A stretch of DNA of 64,000 nt from Paraburkholderia hayleyella (GTDB lineage Bacteria > Pseudomonadota > Gammaproteobacteria > Burkholderiales > Burkholderiaceae). The first letter of the stretch is position 1, and the number at the start of each line of letters is the position of its first letter. Made by a program: the position numbers and the translations under genes. Below are positions 50,763 to 60,094 of the stretch, one piece after another. The stretch is taken from contig NZ_QPES01000001.1 in NCBI RefSeq assembly GCF_009455685.1, positions 1,116,001-1,180,000 on the forward strand, given 5' to 3'. The notes under the pieces are model-generated. The model searched no databases, was not told where the DNA came from, and saw nothing but the letters and a program-made list of their open reading frames with translations.

Positions 50763-53387
50763 ATGAAAGCTGCCGAAATCCGCGAAAAATTCCTCAAGTT
50801 CTTCGAGTCGAAGGGCCACACTATTGTCCGTTCGTCGAGCCTCGTGCCTGGCAACGATCCCACGCTGCTTTTCACCAACTCAGGGATGGTGCAGTTCAAG
50901 GATGTTTTCCTTGGCGCCGAGATGCGCCCCTATTCGCGGGCCACGACCTCGCAACGCAGCGTGCGGGCGGGCGGCAAGCATAACGATCTGGAAAACGTCG
51001 GCTATACGGCGCGGCACCATACCTTTTTCGAGATGCTGGGCAATTTCTCGTTTGGCGACTACTTCAAACGCGATGCGATCCATTACGCGTGGGAGTTGCT
51101 CACGGGGGTTTATCAACTGCCGAAGGACAAGCTGTGGGTCACCGTCTATCAGGAAGATGACGAAGCCCACGATATCTGGGCGAAAGAAGTCGGCGTGCCG
51201 CCCGAGCGCATCATTCGCATTGGCGACAACAAGGGCGCGCGTTACGCCTCGGACAATTTCTGGCAAATGGCCGATGTCGGACCATGTGGTCCATGCTCCG
51301 AAATTTTTTACGATCATGGCCCGGATGTCTGGGGCGGCCCCCCAGGCTCGCCTGACGAGGACGGCGACCGTTACATCGAAATCTGGAACCTGGTGTTCAT
51401 GCAGTTCAGCCGCGATGCCCAGGGCAACATGACGCCGCTGCCCAAGCAATGTGTCGACACCGGCATGGGGCTCGAGCGGATTGCCGCGGTGTTGCAGCAT
51501 GTTCACAGTAACTATGAGATCGACCTGTTTCAGGCCCTGATCAAGGCGGCAGCGCGCGAAACCAGCGTGGCCGATCTGGGCAACAATTCGCTCAAGGTCA
51601 TTGCCGACCATATCCGCGCCTGTTCTTTCCTGATCGTTGACGGTGTGATTCCCGGTAACGAGGGACGTGGCTATGTCTTGCGCCGCATCGTGCGCCGGGC
51701 GATTCGCCATGGTTACAAGCTGGGCCGCAAGGACGCGTTTTTCCACCGGCTGGTGCCCGATCTCGTCCTGCAGATGGGCGGCGCGTATCCCGAGCTGCAA
51801 GAGGCCGGTGTGCGGGTGGCCGAGGTGCTGCGTCAGGAAGAAGAGCGCTTTTTCGAAACCATCGAACACGGGATGTCGATTCTTGACAGCGCGCTGACTG
51901 ATCTCGAAGCGCGGGGCGGCACCCTGCTCGATGGCGAACTGGCGTTCAAGCTGCATGACACCTATGGTTTCCCGCTGGACCTGACGGCGGACGTATGCCG
52001 CGAACGCGAGGTGATGGTGGACGAATCCGCTTTCGATCTGGCCATGGCGCGCCAGCGCGACCAGGCCCGCGCGGCGGGCAAGTTCCGGATGGCGCAAGGG
52101 CTTGAATATTCCGGTGCCAAAACGACGTTTCATGGCTATGAGACGGTTGTTTTCGATGATGCGAAGGTGATCGCGCTATATGTCGATGGCGCGGCGGTCA
52201 ACCAGGTGACGCATGGCCAGCAGGCGGTCGTGGTGCTTGACCACACGCCGTTTTATGCCGAATCCGGTGGCCAGGTTGGCGATCAGGGCGTGCTGGCCAA
52301 TGCGGACGTGCGTTTTACCGTGGTCGATACGGCCAAGGTGCAGGCCGACGTGGTGGGCCACCATGGCACGCTTGAACAGGGCGTGCTGAAACTGGGCGAT
52401 GTGCTCAAAGCCGAAATCGACGCTGTGCGGCGCGTGCGCACGGAGCGCAATCACTCGGTGACCCATTTGATGCACAAGGCGTTGCGCGAAGTACTCGGCG
52501 CTCATGTACAGCAAAAAGGCTCGCTGGTCGATCCCGACAAAACCCGCTTCGATTTCGCCCATAACGCGCCGATGACCGACGAGCAGATCCGTCACGTCGA
52601 AGATATCGTCAACGCCGAAATTCTGGCTAACGCGCCTGGCATTGTGCGGCTGATGCCGTTCGACGAAGCGGTGAAGGGTGGCGCGATGGCGCTTTTCGGC
52701 GAGAAGTACGGCGATGAAGTGCGGGTGCTTGATCTGGGCTTTTCGCGCGAATTATGTGGTGGCACGCACGTGCATCGCACGGGCGATATTGGGCTTTTCA
52801 AGATCGTGATGGAAGGTGGTGTGGCAGCGGGTATCCGGCGCGTGGAAGCCATCACGGGCGATAACGCGGTGCGCTATGTGCAAGAGCTCGACGCCCGGGT
52901 TCATGCCGCTGCGGCCGCACTTAAAACACAGCCGTCCGATCTCACGCAGCGCATCGCACAGGTGCAAGACCATGTGAAAGCGCTCGAAAAAGAACTGGGC
53001 GCGTTGAAATCGCGGCTGGCTTCCAGCCAGGGCGATGAGCTGGCAGGCCAGGCGGTGGAAGTCGCGGGCGTCCGGGTGCTGGCGGTTATGCTGGATGGCG
53101 CCGACGTGAAGGCGCTGCGTGAAACAGTGGACAAGCTCAAGGACAAGCTGAAAAACGCGGCAATCGTTCTGGCTTCGGTTGAAGGCGGTCGCGTCAACCT
53201 GATCGCGGGCGTGACGCCAGAAGCCAGCAAAAAGGTGAAGGCGGGTGAGCTCGTCAATTTTGTCGCGCAACAAGTGGGCGGCAAGGGGGGCGGGCGTCCC
53301 GACATGGCGCAGGCGGGGGGCACGGAGCCCGCTAATCTGCCCGCGGCGCTCGCTGGCGTGAAAGACTGGATTGAAGCGCGGCTCTAA
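50763..53387 (+). CDS. alaS: Alanyl-tRNA synthetase
   Basis: 874 residues. Class II catalytic core (FLKFFESKGHTIVRSSSLVPGNDPTLLF; GLERIAAVLQ), the editing domain with HSVTHLMHKAL, the zinc/editing motif CGGTHVHRTGDIG, and the C-terminal C-Ala region with GGRPDMAQAGG. It charges tRNA-Ala and edits Ser/Gly mischarging. ATG 50763 is preferred; the frame is open back to 50595 without similarity. Confidence 0.98.
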   Translation: MKAAEIREKFLKFFESKGHTIVRSSSLVPGNDPTLLFTNSGMVQFKDVFLGAEMRPYSRATTSQRSVRAGGKHNDLENVGYTARHHTFFEMLGNFSFGDYFKRDAIHYAWELLTGVYQLPKDKLWVTVYQEDDEAHDIWAKEVGVPPERIIRIGDNKGARYASDNFWQMADVGPCGPCSEIFYDHGPDVWGGPPGSPDEDGDRYIEIWNLVFMQFSRDAQGNMTPLPKQCVDTGMGLERIAAVLQHVHSNYEIDLFQALIKAAARETSVADLGNNSLKVIADHIRACSFLIVDGVIPGNEGRGYVLRRIVRRAIRHGYKLGRKDAFFHRLVPDLVLQMGGAYPELQEAGVRVAEVLRQEEERFFETIEHGMSILDSALTDLEARGGTLLDGELAFKLHDTYGFPLDLTADVCREREVMVDESAFDLAMARQRDQARAAGKFRMAQGLEYSGAKTTFHGYETVVFDDAKVIALYVDGAAVNQVTHGQQAVVVLDHTPFYAESGGQVGDQGVLANADVRFTVVDTAKVQADVVGHHGTLEQGVLKLGDVLKAEIDAVRRVRTERNHSVTHLMHKALREVLGAHVQQKGSLVDPDKTRFDFAHNAPMTDEQIRHVEDIVNAEILANAPGIVRLMPFDEAVKGGAMALFGEKYGDEVRVLDLGFSRELCGGTHVHRTGDIGLFKIVMEGGVAAGIRRVEAITGDNAVRYVQELDARVHAAAAALKTQPSDLTQRIAQVQDHVKALEKELGALKSRLASSQGDELAGQAVEVAGVRVLAVMLDGADVKALRETVDKLKDKLKNAAIVLASVEGGRVNLIAGVTPEASKKVKAGELVNFVAQQVGGKGGGRPDMAQAGGTEPANLPAALAGVKDWIEARL

Positions 53388-53423
53388 GTTTCGTGGCTGG
53401 CGAGCCGCTGTAGCCAGAATAGG

Positions 53424-53456
53424 AAAAGGCGCGCGGCGGTCTCGCGCGCTTTTTTG
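53424..53456 (+). terminator. alaS terminator
   Basis: A GCGCGC-centred stem (53428-53433 with 53443-53448) with AAAA before and TTTTTT after, 37 bp downstream of the alaS stop. Confidence 0.75.
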
Positions 53457-53596
53457 GGACCTGTATCAGATGGCCACGCATCCGATGGGCCCGATGGACA
53501 TGCCACGTATGAACAGGCTGCACGTGCGGGCTGTGCGCGCCTGATCGGGCACGGCCCGGTTTTCTTTCTTTTTCTCTTTCTTTTTCTGCGCACACC

Positions 53597-54562
53597 TTGG
53601 TGCGCGAGCATCGCGTGCAATCGTTCGCCATCAATCTGCTGAATGGTGTCAGCTACGGGCTGTTGCTCTTCATGCTGTCGGCAGGCCTGACACTGATTTT
53701 CAGCATGCTCGGCGTGTTGAATTTCGCTCATGCGAGCTTTTACATGCTCGGCGCTTATATCGGTCTTGAGATTTCGCTGCGCATGGGCTTCTGGAGTGCG
53801 TTGCTGCTCGCGCCGCTTGCGGTCGGTGCGCTAGGTGCGCTGCTGGAGCGCGGGCTATTGCGTCGTGTGCGTCGTGTGCGCCAGCATGGCCATCTCGCTG
53901 AATTGCTGCTGACCTTCGGCGTGGCGTATCTGCTTGGCGAGCTCGTCAAACTGGTGTGGGGCCTGCAAACCTTCAACATGAACGTGCCGGCTGTGCTTGA
54001 TGGGCCTTTGCTGCTGCCCGGCGGTGTGCCTTTTCCGCGCTATCGCGCGTTCATGATGCTGGTTTCGGCTGCGATGCTCGTGCTGCTCTATGGCGTGCTG
54101 CGTTTTTCCCGTACCGGCTTGATCGTGCGCGCGGCATTGACTCACGCCAGTGCGCTCGAGGCGCTCGGGCATAACGTGCCACGTGTATTCACCGGCGTGT
54201 TTGCCTGCGGTACGGGGCTGGCAGCGCTTGCAGGGGTGATTGGCGCGCCGCTTTTCGTCGTTGAACCCGCGATGGCACAAGCAGTAGGTTCGCTGGTGTT
54301 CGTGGTCGTGGTGATCGGTGGATTGGGGTCGCTGGGTGGAGCGTTGATGGCATCGCTGCTCGTTGGCTGTGTGCAGACGCTGGCTGTCGCTAGCAGCGCT
54401 TCATTCGGCGGGCTCGCGGCATCGCTGGGTATGGTGCTACCCCCGGAGTGGGCGGCGCAAAGCGTTGCCGAGCTGGCGCCGCTTGTGCCTTACGGTTTGC
54501 TGGTCGTGATGCTGGTCTTACGGCCGCGTGGTCTTTTTGGACAGCGTGATGACGCACCCTAA
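53597..54562 (+). CDS. livH: Branched-chain amino-acid ABC transporter permease LivH
   Basis: About 321 residues (start TTG 53597; GTG 53615 also possible). Eight or so hydrophobic segments with the LivH blocks INLLNGVSYGLLLFMLSAGLTLIFSMLGVLNFAHASFYMLGAY and VVVIGGLGSLGGALMASLLVGCVQTL. Inner-membrane half of a Liv-type importer for branched-chain amino acids or similar carboxylates. It overlaps livM by 14 bp. A pyrimidine-rich tract (53560-53590) lies just upstream. No periplasmic binding-protein gene is present in this operon. Confidence 0.92.
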   Translation: MVREHRVQSFAINLLNGVSYGLLLFMLSAGLTLIFSMLGVLNFAHASFYMLGAYIGLEISLRMGFWSALLLAPLAVGALGALLERGLLRRVRRVRQHGHLAELLLTFGVAYLLGELVKLVWGLQTFNMNVPAVLDGPLLLPGGVPFPRYRAFMMLVSAAMLVLLYGVLRFSRTGLIVRAALTHASALEALGHNVPRVFTGVFACGTGLAALAGVIGAPLFVVEPAMAQAVGSLVFVVVVIGGLGSLGGALMASLLVGCVQTLAVASSASFGGLAASLGMVLPPEWAAQSVAELAPLVPYGLLVVMLVLRPRGLFGQRDDAP

Positions 54563-55952
54563 GGCACACCCTAAGGCACACCCTAAGGCACACCCCAACC
54601 CCGAATCAGGCGGCGGACCGGCTGCGCGTGCCGGTTACGCGGGTTCGCCGTCACCGTCACCGCAAACGCGCGGCACCTGGCGCGGGTTGTCGTGGGTCCT
54701 GGCCATGGCGGGGGTGGTCGCGGTGCTTGGGGTTCCCGCCTGGTCGACGGGCTGGCTGCTCGCCTATCTGGCGCAGACAGCCGCGATGATCGTGTTTGCA
54801 CTGTCCTGCAACTTGCTGTTGGGCCACACGGGGCTGCTGTCGTTCGGCCATGCCACCTGTTCGGGGCTGGGCGGGTTGCTGGCGGCCCAGGTGTTCAACC
54901 GGCTGGGCGTGCCGCTGCCGTTGCTGCCCTTGGTGGGTGGCCTGGGCGGTGCGCTGGCGGGCGTGGTGGTTGGCGTGATTGCAACCCGCCAGGCAGGGAC
55001 CGTTTTCGCCATGATTACGCTGGGTCTGGGGGAGCTGGTCGCGGCCGCCGCCTGGACCTTGCCTGGCTGGTTTGGCGGCGAAGCCGGTGTCTCGATCGAC
55101 CGGGCGCATGGCGTGCCATGGGGCTCCTGGACCTTTGCTCCGGCACGCCAGGCCTATGTCGTCATCGTCTTGTGGTGTGGGGCAGCGAGCCTGGCGATGT
55201 GGTTTTTGACGCGCACCCCGTTCATGCGCCAGGCGAATGCTGTCCGCGATAACCCGCTGCGGGTCGCCGCCCTGGGAGGCTCGCCGCGCCGCATCCGTTT
55301 CGGTGTCGTTGTGCTGGCATCGTTTTTTGCCGGTATCGCTGGAACGCTGGGGCTCATCAATGTCGAGCTGGTTTCAGCGGAAAGCGTTAGCCTGCTGCGC
55401 TCGGGAGCGGTGCTGTTCGCGGTGGTGATCGGCGGCACTTCATCGTTTTTTGGGCCGGTTGTGGGCGCCATCGTGCTGACGGGGTTTAGCCTCGCGCTGG
55501 CCAGCCTGACCTTGGCATGGCCGTTTTATCTCGGCTTGCTGTTTATCGTCGTGGTGATGGCATCGCCCGATGGCATGACGGGTTTTGTCGGGCGTCAGGT
55601 GACGCACTGGCGGCGTTATGGCTGGCAGGCGTGCATGATCCCGACGGCACTCGGTGCCGGGGCGGTGCTGGCCTGGAGCGGTGCCGTGATCGTTTTGCTG
55701 CAATGGGTTTATGACGTCGCATTTGATCTCGATGGCACCGCGGCCCCCATGGCTGGCCGCCACGCGCTAGCGTTAGTCATGGCGCCGGTCGCGCTGCTTG
55801 CCGCGAGTGGCTGGCTGGCCGCCCGGAGTGCCTCCCGGCGTTGGGCCGGGTTGGCCGCAATCGCAGCCGCAACCCATTCGAGCCTTTCACCTCGCGCGCG
55901 CACGACGGCATCCGGCAGCGCTTCCGGCGTGGCTCGCCGAGGCCCGCCATGA
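54549..55952 (+). CDS. livM: Branched-chain amino-acid ABC transporter permease LivM
   Basis: 467 residues from ATG 54549, longer than the usual 320-360 because of extensions at both ends. The N-terminus begins with three exact His-Pro-Lys-Ala repeats. The core blocks LSCNLLLGHTGLLSFGHATCSGLGG and RDNPLRVAALGGSPRRIRFGVVVLASFFAGIAGTL are the LivM signature. The C-terminus adds about 100 residues with two more hydrophobic stretches. It overlaps livG by ATGA. Confidence 0.9.
   Translation: MTHPKAHPKAHPKAHPNPESGGGPAARAGYAGSPSPSPQTRGTWRGLSWVLAMAGVVAVLGVPAWSTGWLLAYLAQTAAMIVFALSCNLLLGHTGLLSFGHATCSGLGGLLAAQVFNRLGVPLPLLPLVGGLGGALAGVVVGVIATRQAGTVFAMITLGLGELVAAAAWTLPGWFGGEAGVSIDRAHGVPWGSWTFAPARQAYVVIVLWCGAASLAMWFLTRTPFMRQANAVRDNPLRVAALGGSPRRIRFGVVVLASFFAGIAGTLGLINVELVSAESVSLLRSGAVLFAVVIGGTSSFFGPVVGAIVLTGFSLALASLTLAWPFYLGLLFIVVVMASPDGMTGFVGRQVTHWRRYGWQACMIPTALGAGAVLAWSGAVIVLLQWVYDVAFDLDGTAAPMAGRHALALVMAPVALLAASGWLAARSASRRWAGLAAIAAATHSSLSPRARTTASGSASGVARRGPP
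54555..54590 (+). repeat. 12-bp tandem repeat at the livM start
   Basis: CACCCTAAGGCA is repeated three times exactly, encoding His-Pro-Lys-Ala units right after the initiator Met-Thr. Confidence 0.93.
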
Positions 55953-56725
55953 GTCCCGCCATGGATACCGCATTGGCGCTGTATGGCATTGAAAAGTGCA
56001 TAGGCGCGACGCCTATTCTGTGCGGCGTCGATCTGGTCCTTGAACGCGGCGAACGCCACGCGCTGATTGGCCCGAATGGTGCGGGTAAATCGACACTCTT
56101 CAATTTGATCGCGGGTGTGGATCATCCGGACGCGGGCCGCATCGAGCTGGCTGGCCGCGATATCACCCGTTTGACGCCACAAGCCGTGAGCCGCCTCGGT
56201 CTCGCGCGCAGTTTTCAGACCACCCGGGTTTTCGGCGGTTTGAGCGTGCTGGATAACCTGCGTTGTGCCGTGAGTTTCGCCGTAGCCCAGCAGGCAGGCG
56301 CGAAAGGTCACTGGCGCAGGCTTTGGCGCGATTCGCGGGAAACTGACGCACGTGCGGCCCGGATGCTTGACGCTCTTGGCCTGAATGAATGTCAGGACGC
56401 GCGCGCGGAAGCATTGAGTTATGCCGGACAGCGTGCACTGGATCTCGGTTTGGCGCTGGTGGGCGGAGCCCACACGATCTTGCTTGATGAGCCCACCGCC
56501 GGAATGAACCGCGCTGAAGCGGCACGGGCCATGGCGCTGATTCGGGCGACGACGGCGGGGCGCACGGTGTTGCTGGTCGAACACGATATGGAGGCGGTAT
56601 TTGGTTTTGCCGAACGCATTTCGGTGCTGGTGCAGGGCCGGGTGCTGGCGACAGGCACGCCTGCCGCGATTCGCGCCCATGCGGGGGTACGGGCTGCTTA
56701 TCTGGGCGAGGGGTGGCCAGGATGA
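55949..56725 (+). CDS. livG: Branched-chain amino-acid ABC transporter ATPase LivG
   Basis: 258 residues from ATG 55949 (overlapping the livM stop). Walker A GPNGAGKST, the LivG-type LGLARSFQTTRVF, a degenerate signature LSYAGQRALDLGLALV (usual LSYGxQR), and Walker B TILLDEPTAGMN are present, followed by VLLVEHDMEAVFG. It couples ATP hydrolysis to transport with LivF. ATGA overlap with livF follows. Confidence 0.93.
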   Translation: MSPAMDTALALYGIEKCIGATPILCGVDLVLERGERHALIGPNGAGKSTLFNLIAGVDHPDAGRIELAGRDITRLTPQAVSRLGLARSFQTTRVFGGLSVLDNLRCAVSFAVAQQAGAKGHWRRLWRDSRETDARAARMLDALGLNECQDARAEALSYAGQRALDLGLALVGGAHTILLDEPTAGMNRAEAARAMALIRATTAGRTVLLVEHDMEAVFGFAERISVLVQGRVLATGTPAAIRAHAGVRAAYLGEGWPG

Positions 56726-57438
56726 GCGGGGCCTTGCTGGAGATTCGCGGCTTGCGCGCCTGGTATGGCGCAAGCCAGGTGTTGCGCGATGTCGATTTAC
56801 GGTTGGGCGCGGGCGAAGTGCTGGCACTGGCGGGGCGCAATGGCTCGGGCCGTTCCACGCTGGCACGCGCCATCATGGGCCTCGTGCGTACTGAAGGACA
56901 CGTGAGCTTCGCTGGCACGGCGTTAGGCGGGTTGCGGACTTTCGAGATCGCCCGCCAGGGGATCGGCTATGTGCCGGAGCATCGGGATATTTTTGCGACA
57001 TTGAGCGTGCACGAGAATCTTCAACTGGGCGTGGGCCCGCAGACGCGGCGGCGGGCCGCGCGCTTCACGCTGGATGATGCCTACACGCTATTTCCTGTCT
57101 TGCAAACACGTGCCGCGACCCGGGCGGGGGTGCTATCGGGCGGTGAGCAGCAGATGCTGACGCTGGCACGGGCGCTACTCGGCGATCCTGATTTGCTGCT
57201 GGTCGATGAGCCTGCGGAAGGGCTATCGCACCAGGCGGTGGCGCAAGTTGCGGGGTGCCTCGCGCAGTTGCGGCAGCGCGGTGTGGCGCTTTTGCTGATC
57301 GAGCAGCGTTTCGTGCTGGCGCCGGGTCTGGCGGATCGGGTCGCGGTGATGGGGCATGGCGCGCTCGTGTTCGAAGGCACGCTGGAAGCACTGGCGCAGC
57401 GACGCGATGTCATGGACGACTGGCTGGCGCCTGGATGA
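56722..57438 (+). CDS. livF: Branched-chain amino-acid ABC transporter ATPase LivF
   Basis: 238 residues from ATG 56722. Walker A reads AGRNGSGRST, with Arg in place of the invariant Lys of GKST. This is unusual and may reduce ATP binding, though in heteromeric ABC transporters one site is often degenerate. GYVPEHRDIFATLSVHENL, LSGGEQQMLTLARALL and LLLVDEPAEGL are intact. The last gene of the liv operon before tusA. Confidence 0.92.
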   Translation: MSGALLEIRGLRAWYGASQVLRDVDLRLGAGEVLALAGRNGSGRSTLARAIMGLVRTEGHVSFAGTALGGLRTFEIARQGIGYVPEHRDIFATLSVHENLQLGVGPQTRRRAARFTLDDAYTLFPVLQTRAATRAGVLSGGEQQMLTLARALLGDPDLLLVDEPAEGLSHQAVAQVAGCLAQLRQRGVALLLIEQRFVLAPGLADRVAVMGHGALVFEGTLEALAQRRDVMDDWLAPG

Positions 57439-57606
57439 GTGCGCCGGGGCTGCGGCAATCACCGGCGCGGCTGGCGTTGCCGAAATCACCCGGGCGGCCA
57501 GGGCATTTTCCAGGCCGGCCCTGGCCGCCAGGGTGCGGAGGTCTGCGGTAGAATCCGGCATTCCACGCGGCGTTGCCGCAGCCTCTTATTCCGAAGGTCA
57601 TCGCCG

Positions 57607-57840
57607 ATGCAAATTGAGGTCCATAAGGAAGTCGACGCCCGGGGGCTGGTCTGCCCATTACCTATTCTGCGGGCAAAAAAAGCGCTGGCCGATATGGAAA
57701 GCGGTCAGGTGCTCAAGGTGTTTGCCACCGATCCCGGTTCACAGCGCGATTTCGCGGCTTTTGCCAGGCAAAGCCGCAACGAACTGATCGATAGTTCGGT
57801 CCAGGACAAGACCTTTGTATTTCTGATGCGACGGCGCTGA
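57607..57840 (+). CDS. TusA-family sulfurtransferase
   Basis: 77 residues from ATG 57607. The CPxP motif with the persulfide-carrying cysteine (LVCPLPILRAKKAL) and the ending TFVFLMRR define the SirA/TusA fold. It passes sulfur to tRNA thiolation, molybdenum-cofactor or other acceptors. It is a single gene about 170 bp after livF and has its own terminator. Confidence 0.92.
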   Translation: MQIEVHKEVDARGLVCPLPILRAKKALADMESGQVLKVFATDPGSQRDFAAFARQSRNELIDSSVQDKTFVFLMRRR

Positions 57841-57855
57841 GGCTGTGGCAGTTTG

Positions 57856-57875
57856 CCGCGGCTTGCGCGGTTTTT
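57856..57875 (+). terminator. tusA terminator
   Basis: CCGCG/CGCGG stem with five-base loop, then five T residues, 16 bp after the tusA stop. It also overlaps the end of the convergent secreted-protein gene. Confidence 0.65.
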
Positions 57876-58307
57876 AGCTTCGCTTGCAAAAAATCGCTGT
57901 GATAAACGGCGCCACCCGATGCACGATCGCGCGGCTTCCCGCCTTGTCCACGGCCGCTTGCACCTTGGCTTCCCCCCCAGCACGACCGCACCGTAAGCCG
58001 ATGCCGCGATGGGCTCGCCTGTTCCTGGGCGAAACATCGGATCATCTTTCTCAAAACCCACCACGGCGAACACGTTAAAGCCGAATGCCGTGAGCCCGGC
58101 ATCCGGCGTGGGCCGAAACGCGTTAATCGAATTGCTTTCCACCCGCATGGGCTTGGGTTCGATCAGGTGCTGCGCTTGCAGCTCACCAATAAACTGGTGC
58201 GCCGAAACTGTGCAGGCCAGCGGGGTATCGAGCGCGGCGGCATGGCAGGCCAGCGGTAGCGTGGTCAGCAAGGTGCAGCAGAGCAAGGCGGAACGGGTGA
58301 GTTTCAT
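57874..58307 (-). pseudogene. Secreted protein gene broken at a G7/C7 run
   Basis: ATG 58307 starts a signal peptide (SALLCCTLLTTLPLACHA) followed by AALDTPLACTVSAHQFIGELQ and FGFNVFAVVGFEKDDPMFRPG. At plus-strand C7 (57972-57978) the frame fails and runs on into unrelated sequence to 57705. Adding one base to the run gives a smooth ending GGEAKVQAAVDKAGSRAIVHRV...CKRS and a stop at 57874, a 144-residue protein. I recognise no family. Either an assembly undercall or a real slippage mutation. Confidence 0.7.
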
Positions 58308-58547
58308 CAGCTTTTCATCAGTCAAGAGCCCGGATGCTTGATGCGCCGCCTGCGCTGCGCAGGATGGGTGGCACGGTTTTATCACGGGTCACCCGTTCTA
58401 TTCCGGGCGTATCGGGAGGGCACTTTACCGGGATTCAGGGTGCCGTGCAGCGTGACTCGCAGGCTGCCGGTACCGGTGAGTGTGCAGGGTTGCACCTGAA
58501 TGCCGCATACATGACAAGGTTGGTAGAACCCGTATATATTGCCGCCT

Positions 58548-59234
58548 ATGACTCAAACCCCCCCCCTTCCTCAGACTTTTCCACCGCCCCGCACATGGGA
58601 TGCCCGGCTGGCCCGCCGGCTGGTGACGCCGCTCGTCAATACCCGTGTCAGCCCCAATCATCTGACGACCCTGCGCCTGCTGATCGGCTGCTGCGGGGCG
58701 TGGTGTCTGGCTCAGGGCGGTTTTGCGTGGTCTAACGCCGGCGCCTGGCTGATCGTGTTATCAAACTTCGTCGATCACACGGATGGCGAACTCGCGCGTA
58801 TCAGTGGCAAATCTAGCCGCATCGGTCATTTTTACGATCTCGCCAGCGATGCACTTGTCACGGTGCTGTTGTTCGCGGGGATGGGCATTGGGGTCGCGGC
58901 AACGCAAGACATGATGCAAGGTGCGTGGGTGTCGCCGGCGGCGCTCGGTGTGCTGGCGGGTCTTGCCGTGGCGCTCATTTTCTTTTTGCGCATGCGAATC
59001 GAAGAGATGAGTGGCAAGGCCGGCACCCAGCAAGCGCGGGTCGGCGGCTTTGAAACCGAGGATGTGCTGTATTTGCTGCCACTGGTCACGCTGGCGCAGG
59101 GCACGACGTTTTTTTTGCTGGCCGCCTCAATGGGCGCACCGCTCTTTGCCATCTGGGTGATGTTCGATTACCGGCGAGAGCTGCGGCGCGCGCAGCCCCT
59201 TGCGGCTAATGGACAGATGGGAGTGAGCCAATAA
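58548..59234 (+). CDS. CDP-alcohol phosphatidyltransferase-family protein
   Basis: 228 residues from ATG 58548. The signature D-G-x2-A-R-x8-G-x3-D-x3-D is complete (HTDGELARISGKSSRIGHFYDLASD), so it should transfer a phospho-alcohol from a CDP-activated donor to an acceptor with release of CMP. About six membrane helices. The start codon is followed almost at once by a C9 run (58558-58566), whose length controls the frame. First gene of a four-gene operon; the stop overlaps the next start by one base. Confidence 0.9.
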   Translation: MTQTPPLPQTFPPPRTWDARLARRLVTPLVNTRVSPNHLTTLRLLIGCCGAWCLAQGGFAWSNAGAWLIVLSNFVDHTDGELARISGKSSRIGHFYDLASDALVTVLLFAGMGIGVAATQDMMQGAWVSPAALGVLAGLAVALIFFLRMRIEEMSGKAGTQQARVGGFETEDVLYLLPLVTLAQGTTFFLLAASMGAPLFAIWVMFDYRRELRRAQPLAANGQMGVSQ

Positions 59235-60094
59235 TGAGCCTGGGTTATTCTGGCGGGCCGGGTGTCGCGGAGCCGACGTCCGGGCGCCCACCTGTTGCAT
59301 CGCCCCAGTCACAGCTTTTGCCTGATGTGCCCGAAATTGAACCCGCGATGGCTGAATGCCTCGGCGCACTGGATAACGCGTCGCTACGCACGGCGTTTGC
59401 GGGCCAAGGGGCGTTTCTCTATCTGGATCGATTCCTGGCTCCCGAAGTCACCGCGCAACTGGTGCGCAGCGCAGAGGCGCTGCTTCCGGAGGTGAACCGT
59501 AATTACCTGCCGGGCCACAAGCAAGGCGGCAGCGTCAGCCGCCATACGATCGACCGGCTGGCGCCCTTCATCGCCCAGCTGTACCGTTCGCCCGCGTTGC
59601 TGGCATGGCTCGAACAGATTAGCGGCGACAAGCTACAGCTCTCGCCCGCCGATGACCCCCACGCCTATGCGCTCTATTACTACACGCGTGCAGGCGATCA
59701 CATTGGCTGGCATTACGACACGTCCTATTACGATGGACGCCGCTATACGGTGCTGCTGGGCGTGATCGACCAGTCCTCGTGCCAGCTCGACTACGAGTTG
59801 CACACGCGCGACCCTGAGCGCCCCGACGAACCTGGTTCGGTGCAGATTGCGCCTGGCGGGCTGGTGCTCTTCGACGGCGACAAGCTACGTCATCGCGTGA
59901 CGCCTGCTGGCGCAAACGAAATGCGCGTGTCGCTGACCTTCGAATACGTGACCCATGCCACCATGCGTCCCTGGTGGCGCTTCATTTCCAACATGAAAGA
60001 TGCGGTTGCCTATTTCGGCTTTCGCCAGGTGTTCCGGCAATGGAGGCAGCGCGGCTCGCATGAGCGTGGCAAAGGCGGGGGGCTTCGCCCGTGA
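59234..60094 (+). CDS. 2-oxoglutarate/Fe(II)-dependent oxygenase
   Basis: 286 residues. The iron ligands are visible as the HxD in IGWHYDTSYYDG and the distal His in KLRHRVTPAG, with the 2OG-binding Arg in EMRVSLTFEYV. Such enzymes hydroxylate proteins, lipids or small molecules. In this operon of lipid-headgroup-type genes, lipid hydroxylation (as in OlsC/OlsD-type modification) is a guess. It overlaps the genes before and after. Confidence 0.88.
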   Translation: MSLGYSGGPGVAEPTSGRPPVASPQSQLLPDVPEIEPAMAECLGALDNASLRTAFAGQGAFLYLDRFLAPEVTAQLVRSAEALLPEVNRNYLPGHKQGGSVSRHTIDRLAPFIAQLYRSPALLAWLEQISGDKLQLSPADDPHAYALYYYTRAGDHIGWHYDTSYYDGRRYTVLLGVIDQSSCQLDYELHTRDPERPDEPGSVQIAPGGLVLFDGDKLRHRVTPAGANEMRVSLTFEYVTHATMRPWWRFISNMKDAVAYFGFRQVFRQWRQRGSHERGKGGGLRP

